This document shows, piece by piece, positions 25,983 to 34,446 of a stretch of DNA of 64,000 nt. Each line of letters opens with the position of its first letter. Within the stretch, counting starts at the first letter, position 1. A model generated the notes under the pieces. It was not told the DNA's origin. It saw only the letters and a list, made by a program, of their open reading frames with translations, and did not search any database. The position numbers and the translations under genes are program-made. This DNA comes from Streptomyces smyrnaeus (GTDB lineage Bacteria > Actinomycetota > Actinomycetes > Streptomycetales > Streptomycetaceae). The stretch covers positions 248,001-312,000 of the forward strand of contig NZ_JAFFZM010000001.1 of assembly GCF_017676345.1 (NCBI RefSeq), in the 5' to 3' direction.

Positions 25983-26060
25983 TCGGGGAGAGGGGGCTCG
26001 AGGAGAGGGGGGAAGAGGAGAAAGAGGCGTAAGGGGACAGGAGGGGGCGAGAGGGAGCAG
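25983..26060. other. Polypurine tract
   Basis: About 78 bases that are almost all purine on the plus strand (runs such as GAGGAGAGGGGGGAAGAGGAG), in the gap between the acetyltransferase gene and the small hypothetical gene. No gene is seen in it. Confidence 0.6.
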
Positions 26061-26082
26061 CGGGCGGCTGCGGCCTTGGCCC

Positions 26083-26310
26083 TCAGCCCCCGGACTCGGA
26101 CTCGGGGCGCTCTCCCTTGGGGCCCCGGCCGCGCTCCGTGCGCGGCCCGGAGGGACGCCAGTCAGGGTCGCGCTCCATCTCGCGCTTGGCCTCTTCGTTC
26201 GCCTCCTGCGCATCTGCCGCGCCGCTCTTCTCCAGATCCTTGCGGCGCCGCGCGCGGTGCTTGTCGTAGCTCTTGCTGCCGGGCTCCGGCACTGCGCTCA
26301 CCTCGTTCAC
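26083..26310 (-). CDS. Small hydrophilic hypothetical protein
   Basis: 75 residues, rich in charged amino acids (SKSYDKHRARRRKDLEKSG near residue 12, then EANEEAKREMERDPDW). No membrane segment or known domain is recognised. It probably starts at the GTG at 26310; a second GTG four codons on is also possible. GC bias is consistent with coding. It stands alone between a polypurine tract and a repeat-rich gap. Confidence 0.5.
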   Translation of the reverse strand: MNEVSAVPEPGSKSYDKHRARRRKDLEKSGAADAQEANEEAKREMERDPDWRPSGPRTERGRGPKGERPESESGG

Positions 26311-26367
26311 GTCGTTCGGTCCGCGTGTTCGCGTCGTTCACGTTGTTCGCGGTTCCACGTCGATCGC

Positions 26368-26409
26368 GTCGCTCGCTCGTCCGCGACAGTCGCTCGCTCG
26401 TTCGCGACA
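26368..26409. repeat. 21-bp tandem duplication
   Basis: Two directly adjacent 21-bp copies with one mismatch: GTCGCTCGCTCGTCCGCGAC(A) at 26368-26388 and the same with T for C at 26389-26409. The surrounding 26311-26596 gap also has a 10-bp direct repeat, GAGTCGAACC/GAGTCGAACG (26561-26580), close to the DUF2243 start; no gene was seen. Confidence 0.7.
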
Positions 26410-26596
26410 AGGCAGCCGTCGGCCGCCTGTGATCGCTCGGACTCCGGGGTTCCCAGCCACCCCCGGGGAAAACGCTGGGCCGGTCGGCGGAAAGCCGGAG
26501 TGACCCGACCCGCCACGGGAAACCGGCGCCATGGTGCGCACCCGTGCACGGACGGTCAGCGAGTCGAACCGAGTCGAACGAGGGACGGAGCGAGCG

Positions 26597-27154
26597 ATGG
26601 CGATGACGGGCGGCGCGGCCCGACCGGCTCCCGAGAGCCTGCGGCTGCCGGGGATCGTGCTGGGGGTGGGGCTGGGCGGCTTCGTCGACGGCATCCTGCT
26701 GCACCAGCTCCTGCAGTGGCACCACATGCTGAGCAGCACCAACGACGACCGGATCGGGGTGAAGTACTACTCGCCGCACACGGTCTCCGGGCTGGAGATG
26801 AACACCGTGTGGGACGGCATCTTCCACACCGTGTGCTGGCTGGCCGTCCTGCTCGGGCTGGCGATCCTCTACGCGCGGGTCACCCACGGCCGCCGCCGGG
26901 TGTGGGCCTCCCGGGTGCTGTGGGGCTGGGTCCTGGCGGGCTGGGGGCTCTTCAACCTGGTGGAGGGCCTGCTCGACCACCAGATCCTCGGCATCCACCA
27001 TGTGCACGGCGGCCCGTACCAGCTGTGGTGGGACATCGGCTTCCTGGTCATCGGTGCCCTGCTGCTGGCGGGCGGCCACCTCCTCCAGCGCAGTGGCCGC
27101 ACCCTCGATCCGGAGGCGCCGTGGGGTGCCCGGATGTCGGGGCGGTCGCTGTGA
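26597..27154 (+). CDS. DUF2243 membrane protein
   Basis: 185 residues with four membrane segments and conserved His-rich motifs typical of DUF2243: FVDGILLHQLLQWHHM near residue 31, IFHTVCW near 75, and GLLDHQILGIHHV near 127. The His pattern suggests metal or haem binding in the membrane, but function is not known. The ATG at 26597 is used; an upstream in-frame ATG at 26531 has no support. It overlaps the next gene by GTGA, and the pairing with a CtaG-like protein is common. Confidence 0.88.
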   Translation: MAMTGGAARPAPESLRLPGIVLGVGLGGFVDGILLHQLLQWHHMLSSTNDDRIGVKYYSPHTVSGLEMNTVWDGIFHTVCWLAVLLGLAILYARVTHGRRRVWASRVLWGWVLAGWGLFNLVEGLLDHQILGIHHVHGGPYQLWWDIGFLVIGALLLAGGHLLQRSGRTLDPEAPWGARMSGRSL

Positions 27155-28032
27155 CCGGCGCCGTCGCGCATCCGTCGGCGGTGGCCGTCGTGCTGCCGGC
27201 GCTGGTCGCCGCGCTGCCCGCGGTCGGCTATCTGCTGCTGGTGCGCCAGGTGCGGCGCCGCAGTCCGCAGCGGGGCTGGAGCACCCGGCGGACGGCGAGC
27301 TTCGTCGCCGGATGCGGGGTGCTGGCCATCGCGCTGTCGCCACCGCTCGCCCCGTGGGCGCACCACGACTTCCGCGGCCATATGGCACAGCACCTGCTGG
27401 TGGGCATGTACGCGCCCCCCGCGCTGGTGCTGGGGGCGCCCGTCACCCTGCTGCTGCGGGCGCTGCCCGCGACCCGCGCACGGCGGCTCACGGCGCTGCT
27501 GCGCTCGCCGTCGGTGCGCGGGGTGACGCACCCGGTGGTGGCGCTGCTGCTGAACACCGGCTCGCTCGCGGCGCTCTACTGCACGCCCTTGTACGGGACG
27601 GCCATGGCGCACCCCGCCGGGCACTGGCTGCTGCACGTCCACTTCCTGGCGTCCGGCTGCTTGTTCGCATGGGTGGTGGCCGGGCCCGATCCCGCCCCGG
27701 CCCGGCCGGGTGTACCGGCCAGGCTGGTGCTGCTGGGGTTCGCCATCGCCGGGCACGCGGTGCTCTCACAGCTGATGTACGGGGGCTTCCTCATCGACAT
27801 CCCCGCCCCGGTCACCGAGGTGCGGGGCGGGGCCGAGTTGATGTACTACGGCGGGGACTTCGCCGAGTTGCTGCTCGCGGCGGCCCTGGTGAGCACCTGG
27901 CGCCCGGTCCGCAACCGGCCCCGTTCACAGCCGGGACCGCACGGAGCCCGCGCGGGGTTCAGGTGGCCCGGTCGGCCTGCGGACCGGCCGGCCGGAGGCG
28001 GTGCCGAGGGTGCCGGAGCTCAGGCCGCGTAG
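27151..28032 (+). CDS. CtaG-like cytochrome c oxidase assembly factor
   Basis: 293 residues with about seven membrane segments and the caa3_CtaG pattern: APWAHHDFRGHMAQHLLVGMYAPPALVLGAPVTLLLR near residues 70-107, HWLLHVHFLASGCLFAW near 161, YYGGDFAELLLA near 233. Such proteins are linked to copper delivery and assembly of haem-copper oxidases. It is coupled to the DUF2243 gene by GTGA. The last 13 bases overlap the end of the opposed DUF5133 gene. Confidence 0.85.
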   Translation: MTGAVAHPSAVAVVLPALVAALPAVGYLLLVRQVRRRSPQRGWSTRRTASFVAGCGVLAIALSPPLAPWAHHDFRGHMAQHLLVGMYAPPALVLGAPVTLLLRALPATRARRLTALLRSPSVRGVTHPVVALLLNTGSLAALYCTPLYGTAMAHPAGHWLLHVHFLASGCLFAWVVAGPDPAPARPGVPARLVLLGFAIAGHAVLSQLMYGGFLIDIPAPVTEVRGGAELMYYGGDFAELLLAAALVSTWRPVRNRPRSQPGPHGARAGFRWPGRPADRPAGGGAEGAGAQAA

Positions 28033-28205
28033 ACGCCCGCTATATGGGCCCGGGCCACGCGTACCGCGTCCCGCACGTCCCGCGTACCCGTGGAGACGCA
28101 GAGCGTGTACGAGACGTCGTCCAGCTCCTGCCGGTGGCCGGGCCGGGCACGGAGTGCCTCGTAGCGGTTGAGCAGCTCTCGCAGGGTGTCGGGGTGGGCC
28201 ATCAT
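28020..28205 (-). CDS. DUF5133 domain protein
   Basis: 61 residues. MMAHPDTLRELLNRYEAL and the conserved LDDVSYTLCVSTGTRDV block match DUF5133, small proteins of unknown function found mainly in Streptomyces. The ATG at 28205 follows GAGGAGTCGTC. A good sigma-B-like promoter lies 95 bp upstream, so it is probably induced by osmotic or related stress. Confidence 0.8.
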   Translation of the reverse strand: MMAHPDTLRELLNRYEALRARPGHRQELDDVSYTLCVSTGTRDVRDAVRVARAHIAGVYAA

Positions 28206-28299
28206 GACGACTCCTCGGTGGCGCGCGGCGGCGCTCGACGGTGCGGGGACGCGCCGAAGGGACCCCGGGCCTCGGCTCGGGATCGGCGCAACCCGCCCA

Positions 28300-28325
28300 G
28301 TACCCCTCCTCAGAAGTCACAAAAC
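28300..28325 (-). promoter_or_regulatory. Sigma-B-like promoter for DUF5133 gene
   Basis: On the minus strand, GTTT, 16 bases, GGGTAC, an exact fit to GNNT-N14-16-GGGTAY. The -35 element lies within a 9-bp tandem repeat (TCACAAAAC twice, 28317-28334 on the plus strand), an A/T-rich island in this GC-rich sequence. Confidence 0.62.
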
Positions 28326-28362
28326 TCACAAAACTGCACATCTTCCCTGCTCGTTCACTCTC

Positions 28363-28388
28363 GTTTTGTCTTCGCAGGCGGTGGGCAC
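28363..28388 (+). promoter_or_regulatory. Weak sigma-B-like promoter for VOC gene
   Basis: GTTT, 16 bases, GGGCAC: one base off the GGGTAC -10 consensus. It lies 75 bp upstream of the VOC start and divergent from the DUF5133 promoter. Confidence 0.35.
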
Positions 28389-28462
28389 CCCGGCGCGCAG
28401 GGACGGAAAAGAATCGAACGATCAAGCGCGAAAGGAATACGCAGGAGGCTTGAGGTGACGTG

Positions 28463-29224
28463 ATGGATTCCGTACCCGGGGTGCCATGCTGGGTCAGTCT
28501 CACCGTCCGCGACCGGCGGGCCACCGAGGAGTTCTACAGCGCCGTGCTGGGCTGGTCCTTCACCGACAGCTCGCTCGGCACCGGATTCCGCACGGCCACC
28601 AGGGAAGGCGAACCGGTGGCGGGTTTCAACGAGGCCGCCGTCTCCTGGCAGCTGCCCGTCCGCTGGACCGTGTTCTTCGCCGTCGACAACGCCGACCTCG
28701 CCTGTGAACGCGTCCGCGAGCGCGGCGCCACCGTCGCCGTCGGCCCGCTGCGCGTGGGCGACGGCCGTGCCGCCATGGCCGCCGACCCCTCCGGCGCGGC
28801 GTTCGGCATGTGGCAGGGAGAGCTGCCGCGGGGCTGGGCGGTCGGCGCGGGCCACGCGCCCGCCTGGCTGGAGCTGCGCACCGGCGACGCCTTCGCGGCG
28901 GCGCTGTTCTACGGCGAGGTGCTCGACTGGACGAAGAACCCGAGCCACGGGGTCAGCTACGAGGAGCAGAACGACGAGGTGCACATCCTGGTGGACGGTG
29001 AGACCGTGGCGGGGCTGCGCGGAGGCGGTGTCGAGGCCGCACCCGACCCCCAGGTACGCACCCGCTGGGACGTGCACTTCCGCGCGGCCGACATCGACGC
29101 GGCACTCGCCGCCGTGGAGAAGACGGGCGGCACGGTCGTCTCGCCCGTCGAGCACTCCTCGCACGGCCGGGTCGCCACGGTCCGCGACCCGGACGGCGGT
29201 CTGTTCCGCCTGCGCGGCCCCTGA
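28463..29224 (+). CDS. Two-domain VOC (glyoxalase-like) protein
   Basis: 253 residues made of two vicinal-oxygen-chelate halves. The first starts PCWVSLTVRDRRATEEFYSAVLGWSF and ends AAFGMWQGEL; the second starts PAWLELRTGDAFAAALFYGEVLDW and ends VRDPDGGLFRLRGP. The paired halves form one metal site per two beta-alpha-beta-beta-beta units; family roles range from dioxygenase to resistance protein. The ATG at 28463 sits behind GAGGTGACGT; a GTG three bases upstream is an alternative. Substrate unknown. Confidence 0.88.
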   Translation: MDSVPGVPCWVSLTVRDRRATEEFYSAVLGWSFTDSSLGTGFRTATREGEPVAGFNEAAVSWQLPVRWTVFFAVDNADLACERVRERGATVAVGPLRVGDGRAAMAADPSGAAFGMWQGELPRGWAVGAGHAPAWLELRTGDAFAAALFYGEVLDWTKNPSHGVSYEEQNDEVHILVDGETVAGLRGGGVEAAPDPQVRTRWDVHFRAADIDAALAAVEKTGGTVVSPVEHSSHGRVATVRDPDGGLFRLRGP

Positions 29225-29357
29225 CGCCGTACGTGCAAATCGCCGCGCCCGGAGGTGACCGGGCCCGGCACCGGGTACCCGGCCCGTTCACACGCATCCG
29301 ACGGCGCACCCCGGCGCCGTACCCGGAAAGCAGACACGCAGACAGCGGAGGTGTGGG

Positions 29358-30392
29358 ATGAGCCAGCAGCAGCCCGGGCGCGCGGGAGCAGACGGCCAGG
29401 TCGTCGTGGTCACCGGCGCCAGCGGCGGGGTGGGCCGTGCCACGGCCCGCGCCTTCGGGGCACGCGGTGCCGCGGTGGCACTGCTCGCGCGCGGCGAGGA
29501 GGGGTTGGCCCGCGCCGCGGACGAGGTCCGGGACGCGGGCGGTACGGCATTGCCACTGAACGTCGACGTCAGCGACCACGCGGCGGTGGACGCGGCCGCA
29601 GACCGCGTCGAGCGGGAACTTGGCCCCGTCTCGGTCTGGGTGAACACCGCGTTCTCCACCGTCTTCGCACCCGTCACCGAGGTGAAGGCCGAGGAGTTCC
29701 GCAGGGCGACCGAGGTGACCTACCTCGGCTTCGTCCACGGGACGCTGGCAGCGCTGCGCCATATGGAGCCGCGCGACGCGGGGACGATCGTGCAGGTCGG
29801 CTCGGCGCTCGCCTACCGCGGTGTGCCGCTCCAGGCGGCGTACTGCGCGGCCAAACACGCCATCCAGGGCTTCCACGAGTCGCTGCGCTGCGAGCTGCTG
29901 CACAACAAGAGCGGCGTGCGGGTCACGATGGTGCAGCTTCCGGGGCTGAACACCCCGCAGTTCACCTGGGTCAAGTCCCGGCTGCCGCGCAACCCCCGCC
30001 CGGTCGCGCCGGTCTACCAGCCCGAAGTGGCCGCGCGGGGCATCCTGTACGCGGCCGACCACCCGGAGCGCAGGGAGCACTGGGTCGGCGGCTCGACGGT
30101 CGCCACCCTGCTGGGCGACAAATTCGCGCCCGGTCTGCTCGACCGCTATCTGGCCAGGACCGGCATCCAGGGCCAGCAGACCGATCGCGAACGCTCCCCC
30201 GCCCAGCCGGACAACCTGTGGAAGCCCGCGGACGCACACCACGACTACGGCGCACACGGCGAGTTCGACGACGAGGCGTCCTCGCGCAGCTACCAGCTGT
30301 GGGCCTCGCACCACCACGGGCTGCTCGCCGCGCTGGGCACCGCGGCGGCGACCGCCGTGGCCGCCACCGCAGTACGCCGGGCCCTCTCCTGA
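29358..30392 (+). CDS. SDR family oxidoreductase with C-terminal extension
   Basis: 344 residues. SDR core with TGASGGVG near residue 19, then VNTAF in place of NNAG and the catalytic [21 protein letters not shown]. About 100 extra residues follow, ending in a hydrophobic helix [16 protein letters not shown] that could anchor it to the membrane. The RKVVVTGAS-type opening and extension resemble a common actinobacterial SDR group of unknown substrate. The 133-bp leader contains a CCGGGTACCCGG palindrome but no clear promoter. Confidence 0.85.
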   Translation: MSQQQPGRAGADGQVVVVTGASGGVGRATARAFGARGAAVALLARGEEGLARAADEVRDAGGTALPLNVDVSDHAAVDAAADRVERELGPVSVWVNTAFSTVFAPVTEVKAEEFRRATEVTYLGFVHGTLAALRHMEPRDAGTIVQVGSALAYRGVPLQAAYCAAKHAIQGFHESLRCELLHNKSGVRVTMVQLPGLNTPQFTWVKSRLPRNPRPVAPVYQPEVAARGILYAADHPERREHWVGGSTVATLLGDKFAPGLLDRYLARTGIQGQQTDRERSPAQPDNLWKPADAHHDYGAHGEFDDEASSRSYQLWASHHHGLLAALGTAAATAVAATAVRRALS

Positions 30393-30458
30393 GGCGACTG
30401 GAGGAAGCGGCGGGCGACGGGGCGTCGGCCGCCGTGCCCACGCCAGGGCGACGGGGCG

Positions 30459-30680
30459 TCAGCCGTCCTGCCCGTCCCCCTTCCGGGTCGAGCCGTGGCA
30501 CACGAGGCAGACCATCCGGCGCCCCTCGCCGGGCGACCAGACCCGTCCGGTGCTCATCGACTCACGCACGGGCTCGGACTCGCTGTGCAGATGGCGCGGG
30601 CACACGGCGGCACCGCAATCGACACAGACCGCGACCGCGGGAGTCTCGGTGCCCTCCCGGTAGCAGTCGTAGCAGTGCAT
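30459..30680 (-). CDS. DUF2180 zinc-ribbon-like protein
   Basis: 73 residues. Six or more Cys arranged as MHCYDC, AVCVDCGAAVCPRH and MVCLVCHG suggest a B-box or zinc-ribbon metal site; this is the DUF2180 pattern. The ATG at 30680 follows GGGGGCG. Function of the family is unknown. It is a lone minus-strand gene between two plus-strand genes. Confidence 0.8.
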   Translation of the reverse strand: MHCYDCYREGTETPAVAVCVDCGAAVCPRHLHSESEPVRESMSTGRVWSPGEGRRMVCLVCHGSTRKGDGQDG

Positions 30681-30818
30681 GACGCCCCCTCTCTCGTGCC
30701 GTAAGGCGGACTGTGCGCGAGTTCCCCTCCATCCGCCGCCGTACGCATGACTGTGTCCGTTCGGCCCACCCGGGCGGGGGCCGGGAGGACTCCCGGCCCG
30801 GACCGTGAGGAGTTGCCG

Positions 30819-32177
30819 GTGAACGACACGCTGATACGTGACGCCGAACTGGTCGTCACCATGGACGGGGACGAGATCCCGGGCGGCTGGGTCGCCCTCG
30901 CGGACGGCACCGTGACAGGGGTCGGCCGGGCCGGGGACGAGCCGACGGCCGCCCGCACGCTGTCCGCACGCGGCGCCCTGGTCACGCCCGGACTGATCAA
31001 CACCCACCATCACATCTTCCAGAACCTCACCCGGGCCTACGCCCCGGCCACCCGCTACGAGCTCTTCGACTGGCTGCGCACCCTCTACCCGCTGTGGACG
31101 GCGCTGGACGAGGAGGCGGTGGAGGTGTCCACCTGGGTGGGGCTCGCCGAGCTGGCACTGGGCGGCTGCACCACCACGGCGGACATGCTCCACGCCCACC
31201 CGCGGCCCCGTCTGATCGACGCCCAGATCCGTGCCGCACGCCAGGTGGGGCTGCGCTTCCACCCGGCACGCGGGGCCCTCGACCTGTCCGAACGGGACGG
31301 CGGGCCGGCGCCGGACGCGCTGGTGGAGAGCGCCGAGGAGATCCTCGGCGACAGCGAACGCCTCGTCGCTGCGTACCACGACCCGGCACCCGGCTCGATG
31401 CTGCGTATCTCCCTCGCGCCCGCCACCCAGGCCGCCGTCACCGAGCGGCTCATGGTGGAGACCGCGCGGCTGGCCGAACGCCTGGATGTGCGGCTGCACA
31501 CCCATCTGGCCGAGGACCGGGGCGAGGAGCAGTACTGCCTGGAGACGTTCGGACGGCGCCCGGTGGACCAGTTCGAGCACGTCGGCTGGGGCAGCGAGCG
31601 GGCATGGGTGGCCCATCTGGTCTTCTCCCGGGAGGACGAGCGGGCCCGGCTGGCGCGCTGGGGCACGGGTGTCGCCCACTGCCCCGGCTCCACCATGATG
31701 CTGGGCGCCGGGGCAGCGAGCCTCCCCGACCTTCGCGCCGCCGGTGTCACCGTCGGGCTGGGCTGCGACGGCTCGGCCTCCACCGACCACGCCTCGCTGT
31801 GGCTGGAGGCGCGCACCGCCCTCGCCGCCGCCAGGGAGCGCGGCGGTGCGGCGGCGGCGACCGCCCGCGACATCCTCCGGGCCGCCACCGTGGACGCCGC
31901 CGCCTGTCTGGGCCGGGGCGACGAGCTGGGCCGGCTGCGCCCGGGAGCCCCGGCCGATGTCGTCGTATGGGAGCTGGACCGGTTCGCCTTCGCCGGCGCC
32001 CACACCGACCTGGTCGAGGCGTGGCTGCGCTGCGGGCCCGTACGCCCCCGCCACACCCTCGTCCAGGGCCGCCCCGTGGTGGAGGACGGCGCCCTCACCC
32101 TCCCCGGCACCACGGACATGCTCACCGTCCATGCCCGGATCTCCCGCCGCATCCAGCGGCTGGGTGCGGGAGCCTGA
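30819..32177 (+). CDS. Amidohydrolase, 8-oxoguanine deaminase-like
   Basis: 452 residues, metal-dependent TIM-barrel amidohydrolase of the cytosine/guanine deaminase group. Metal motif NTHHHIFQNLTR near residue 64, THLAEDRGEEQY near 228, AHCPGSTMMLG near 286 and GLGCDGSASTDHASLW near 311. The NTHHHxFQ and CDGSAS patterns fit 8-oxoguanine deaminase rather than chlorohydrolases, though related S-triazine or guanine deaminases remain possible. The GTG at 30819 follows GTGAGGAG. It would turn oxidised purine into a urate-like product, in keeping with a stress role. Confidence 0.82.
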   Translation: MNDTLIRDAELVVTMDGDEIPGGWVALADGTVTGVGRAGDEPTAARTLSARGALVTPGLINTHHHIFQNLTRAYAPATRYELFDWLRTLYPLWTALDEEAVEVSTWVGLAELALGGCTTTADMLHAHPRPRLIDAQIRAARQVGLRFHPARGALDLSERDGGPAPDALVESAEEILGDSERLVAAYHDPAPGSMLRISLAPATQAAVTERLMVETARLAERLDVRLHTHLAEDRGEEQYCLETFGRRPVDQFEHVGWGSERAWVAHLVFSREDERARLARWGTGVAHCPGSTMMLGAGAASLPDLRAAGVTVGLGCDGSASTDHASLWLEARTALAAARERGGAAAATARDILRAATVDAAACLGRGDELGRLRPGAPADVVVWELDRFAFAGAHTDLVEAWLRCGPVRPRHTLVQGRPVVEDGALTLPGTTDMLTVHARISRRIQRLGAGA

Positions 32178-32241
32178 CGGGAGCAGCGGGGCCTGCGGGA
32201 ACCTGCGTTTGCAGCCGTGATGGGCCGCGGGCGGGCACGGT

Positions 32242-33216
32242 TCAGTAGCCCGCCGCGGTGCGGACCGTGAGGGCGGGGAGCCGGCCCGCGCGGAGGGCTT
32301 GCCAGGCGGTGCGGAAGTCGGCGGTGATGTCAGCGGCGGTCGTCGGACCGGCCGAGTGGGAGGTCAAGGTGGTGCGGGGCAGGTCCCAGGCCGGGGAGGC
32401 GGGCGGGGCGGGCTCCTCCGGCAGGACGTCCAGGACCGCGTGCGCCACCCGGCCTTGCTCCAGGGCCTCGGCAAGCGCCTCGGTACGGACGGTCGCGCCG
32501 CGGCCGACGTTGAAGAACGTCGCCCCGGCCATCGCCCCGAACAGCGCGGGGCCGAAGAGGTCGGCCGTACCGGGGGTGAGCGGCAGCGCGTCGACGACCC
32601 AGCGCGCCGCGCCCAGGGCGGCGGTCAGCTCGGCGGAAGGGCCGTGGGGACCGGTCGGGTCGCCGAGCGCGAGCACCGAGTCGAAACCGGGTGCGGGGCG
32701 CGGGGTACGGGCCACTCCGACCGTGCGGATACCGCAGCGCCGCAGGGCGGCGCCGATCCCCGCACCGATGCTGCCGGTGCCGAAGACGACGGCCAGGGTG
32801 CCGTCGGCCAGTTCGGTGGGCAGCCGGTTCCAGGTGCGTGCCTCCTGCTGGCGCAGGAAGCCGGGGATCGCCTGCAGTTCGGCCAGCGCCCAGGCCAGGA
32901 CGTACTGGCCGATCCGCTCCCCCATCCGTCCGACCGTGCGGGTCAGCAGCGCCTCGGGCGGCCACGGCGAGTGGGCCCGGAGCAGTGCGTCGACTCCGGC
33001 GTTGGTGCTGTGCATCCACAGCAGCCGCTCACCGGCGGCGAGTCGGGGCAACCCGGGCCCCACATGCACCCGGGGGCCGGCGCCGGCGCCCACCGGGCGG
33101 CCGATGATCTCCTCGACCTCCTCGCGCACCGCCGATGGCAGCGCGGGGTCGACGGTGACGACGGCACCGTCGAGTTCCCGGCCGATCCGCTGCGGGTCGG
33201 CGCCCGTGGTCGCCAT
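32242..33216 (-). CDS. D-2-hydroxyacid dehydrogenase family protein
   Basis: 324 residues. NAD-binding motif FGTGSIGAGIG near residue 150, VVDALPLTPGTADLFG near 215, FNVGRGATVRTEALAEAL (catalytic Arg region partly altered) near 240, and the catalytic His in LTSHSAGPTT near 291. Such enzymes reduce 2-keto acids to D-hydroxy acids. The ATG at 33216 follows GGAGAAGCG; the open frame to 33576 was rejected. Convergent with the amidohydrolase gene. Confidence 0.87.
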   Translation of the reverse strand: MATTGADPQRIGRELDGAVVTVDPALPSAVREEVEEIIGRPVGAGAGPRVHVGPGLPRLAAGERLLWMHSTNAGVDALLRAHSPWPPEALLTRTVGRMGERIGQYVLAWALAELQAIPGFLRQQEARTWNRLPTELADGTLAVVFGTGSIGAGIGAALRRCGIRTVGVARTPRPAPGFDSVLALGDPTGPHGPSAELTAALGAARWVVDALPLTPGTADLFGPALFGAMAGATFFNVGRGATVRTEALAEALEQGRVAHAVLDVLPEEPAPPASPAWDLPRTTLTSHSAGPTTAADITADFRTAWQALRAGRLPALTVRTAAGY

Positions 33217-33260
33217 CGCTTCTCCTCTCCGCTCCCCGGCCGCCGGGCCGCCTGCGCCGG

Positions 33261-33452
33261 TCACGACGACGCGGTGATGCGCCAGTTGCCGACCTCGCGG
33301 TACTGCGAGTCGTAGACGACCGAACCGTCGCCGGGCTCCAGCGCATAGTGGCGCAGATTGCCGCCCCAGTACCGCAGGACGCGTCCCAGCTCTGCTGCGG
33401 CTTCCCCTTCGCCGCGCATCTCGCTGGTGTCGACCTCGAGCACGAACTTCAT
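33261..33452 (-). CDS. Small conserved-type hypothetical protein
   Basis: 63 residues: MKFVLEVDTSEM, then AAAELGRVLRYWGGNLRHYALEPGDGSVVYDSQYREVGNWRI. No named domain is recognised; the compact alpha-beta pattern looks like a real protein, and similar short proteins are common in actinobacteria. The ATG at 33452 is preceded by GGGAGACGGG. It lies 44 bp upstream of the D-2-hydroxyacid dehydrogenase gene on the same strand, so the two may be co-transcribed. Confidence 0.7.
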   Translation of the reverse strand: MKFVLEVDTSEMRGEGEAAAELGRVLRYWGGNLRHYALEPGDGSVVYDSQYREVGNWRITASS

Positions 33453-33478
33453 GTCCCGTCTCCCTCTTCATATGCCAT

Positions 33479-33492
33479 GGGGCAGCTGCCCC
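33479..33492. promoter_or_regulatory. 14-bp perfect palindrome in divergent gap
   Basis: GGGGCAGCTGCCCC lies between the small hypothetical gene and the AIM24 gene. It could be an operator or a short hairpin; no partner is known. The rest of the gap (33493-33687) has no recognised site. Confidence 0.35.
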
Positions 33493-33687
33493 GGAGGCCC
33501 TGCGCCCCCTGACACCTTCCATCGTTTCATTGAACTCCTTTTGGGGACTTGTGAGCAGAACAGAGCTGGTGCGCATCGGTGCGGGGCGGGGAAACCCTCA
33601 AATCGCGTCGCAGCACATGGACAGGTCGTGGCGGCCGGAGGAAAGGAGTCTGGCTGGAGCGGCGCATTCCGGGGGAACATAGGCGCC

Positions 33688-34362
33688 ATGCAGAGTGAGC
33701 TCTTCGCTACGAAGAACATGGCGCAGCCCAGCCCCACGCCGGGGATGGAGCTGCAGAACGAGAAGTGCGTGAAGTACACCGTGAACGGGGAGTGCTACGC
33801 GCGGCAGGGGTCGATGGTCGCCTTCCGGGGGAACCTTCAGTTCGAGAAGAAGGGGCAGGGGGTCGGCAACTTCCTCAAGCGGCAGGTCACCGGCGAGGGG
33901 CTGGCGCTGATGTCGGTCAGCGGTCAGGGCGAGGCGTGGTTCGCGCACGAGGCGGAGAACTGCTTCATCATCGACATAGCTCCCGGCGACTCGCTGACCG
34001 TCAACGGCCGCAACGTCCTGTGCTTCGACGCCGGGCTGCACTACGAGATCGGCATCGTCAAGGGCGCGGGGATGGCCGGCGGCGGGCTGTTCAACAGCGT
34101 CTTCTCGGGCCAGGGCAGGCTCGCGGTCATCTGCGAGGGCACGCCGATCGTCATTCCGGTGTCGCAGCAGGCACCGGTGTTCGTGGACACCGACGCGGTG
34201 GTGGGCTGGAGTGCCCAGCTGCACACCTCGCTGCACCGCTCGCAGAGCTTCGGCTCGATGATCCGGGGCGGTTCCGGCGAGGCGGTGCAGCTCAGACTGG
34301 ACGGGGACGGCTTCGTCATCGTCCGGCCCAGCGAGAAGCAGGCCGCCACCGCCGGCAATTGA
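33688..34362 (+). CDS. AIM24 family protein
   Basis: 224 residues. A beta-rich AIM24/TRAP-like fold: CVKYTVNGECYARQGSMVAFRGNLQF near residue 27, GEGLALMSVSGQGEAWFAHEAENCFIIDI near 70, and GLFNSVFSGQGRLAVICEGTPIVIPV near 131. The family has no settled function in bacteria. The ATG at 33688 is used; the longer frame from 33358 has no ribosome site. It converges on the ferredoxin reductase gene, with a strong hairpin between. Confidence 0.85.
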   Translation: MQSELFATKNMAQPSPTPGMELQNEKCVKYTVNGECYARQGSMVAFRGNLQFEKKGQGVGNFLKRQVTGEGLALMSVSGQGEAWFAHEAENCFIIDIAPGDSLTVNGRNVLCFDAGLHYEIGIVKGAGMAGGGLFNSVFSGQGRLAVICEGTPIVIPVSQQAPVFVDTDAVVGWSAQLHTSLHRSQSFGSMIRGGSGEAVQLRLDGDGFVIVRPSEKQAATAGN

Positions 34363-34403
34363 CCCCCTCCTGCGTGCCGACCCCGTGCGAGGCCGCGCGA
34401 CAA

Positions 34404-34439
34404 GGGGCGCCCCCTCCCCGGAGGAGGAGGGGGAGCCCC
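34404..34439. terminator. Long hairpin between convergent genes
   Basis: GGGGC, one mismatch, CCCCCTCC, 8-nt loop, GGAGGGGG, mismatch, GCCCC: a 13-bp interrupted stem between AIM24 and the ferredoxin reductase gene. Likely bidirectional terminator. Confidence 0.65.
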
Positions 34440-34446
34440 GCAGCGG

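Noticed and set aside
24448..27150. Long open frame preceding the CtaG-like gene
   Set aside because: It covers the SDR, acetyltransferase and DUF2243 genes in the wrong frame and shows no domain until residue 902, where the CtaG-like protein starts.
29273..29278. GGGTAC as a sigma-B -10 box for the SDR gene
   Set aside because: No GNNT lies 14-16 bases upstream, and the bases are part of a CCGGGTACCCGG palindrome, so the match is likely chance.
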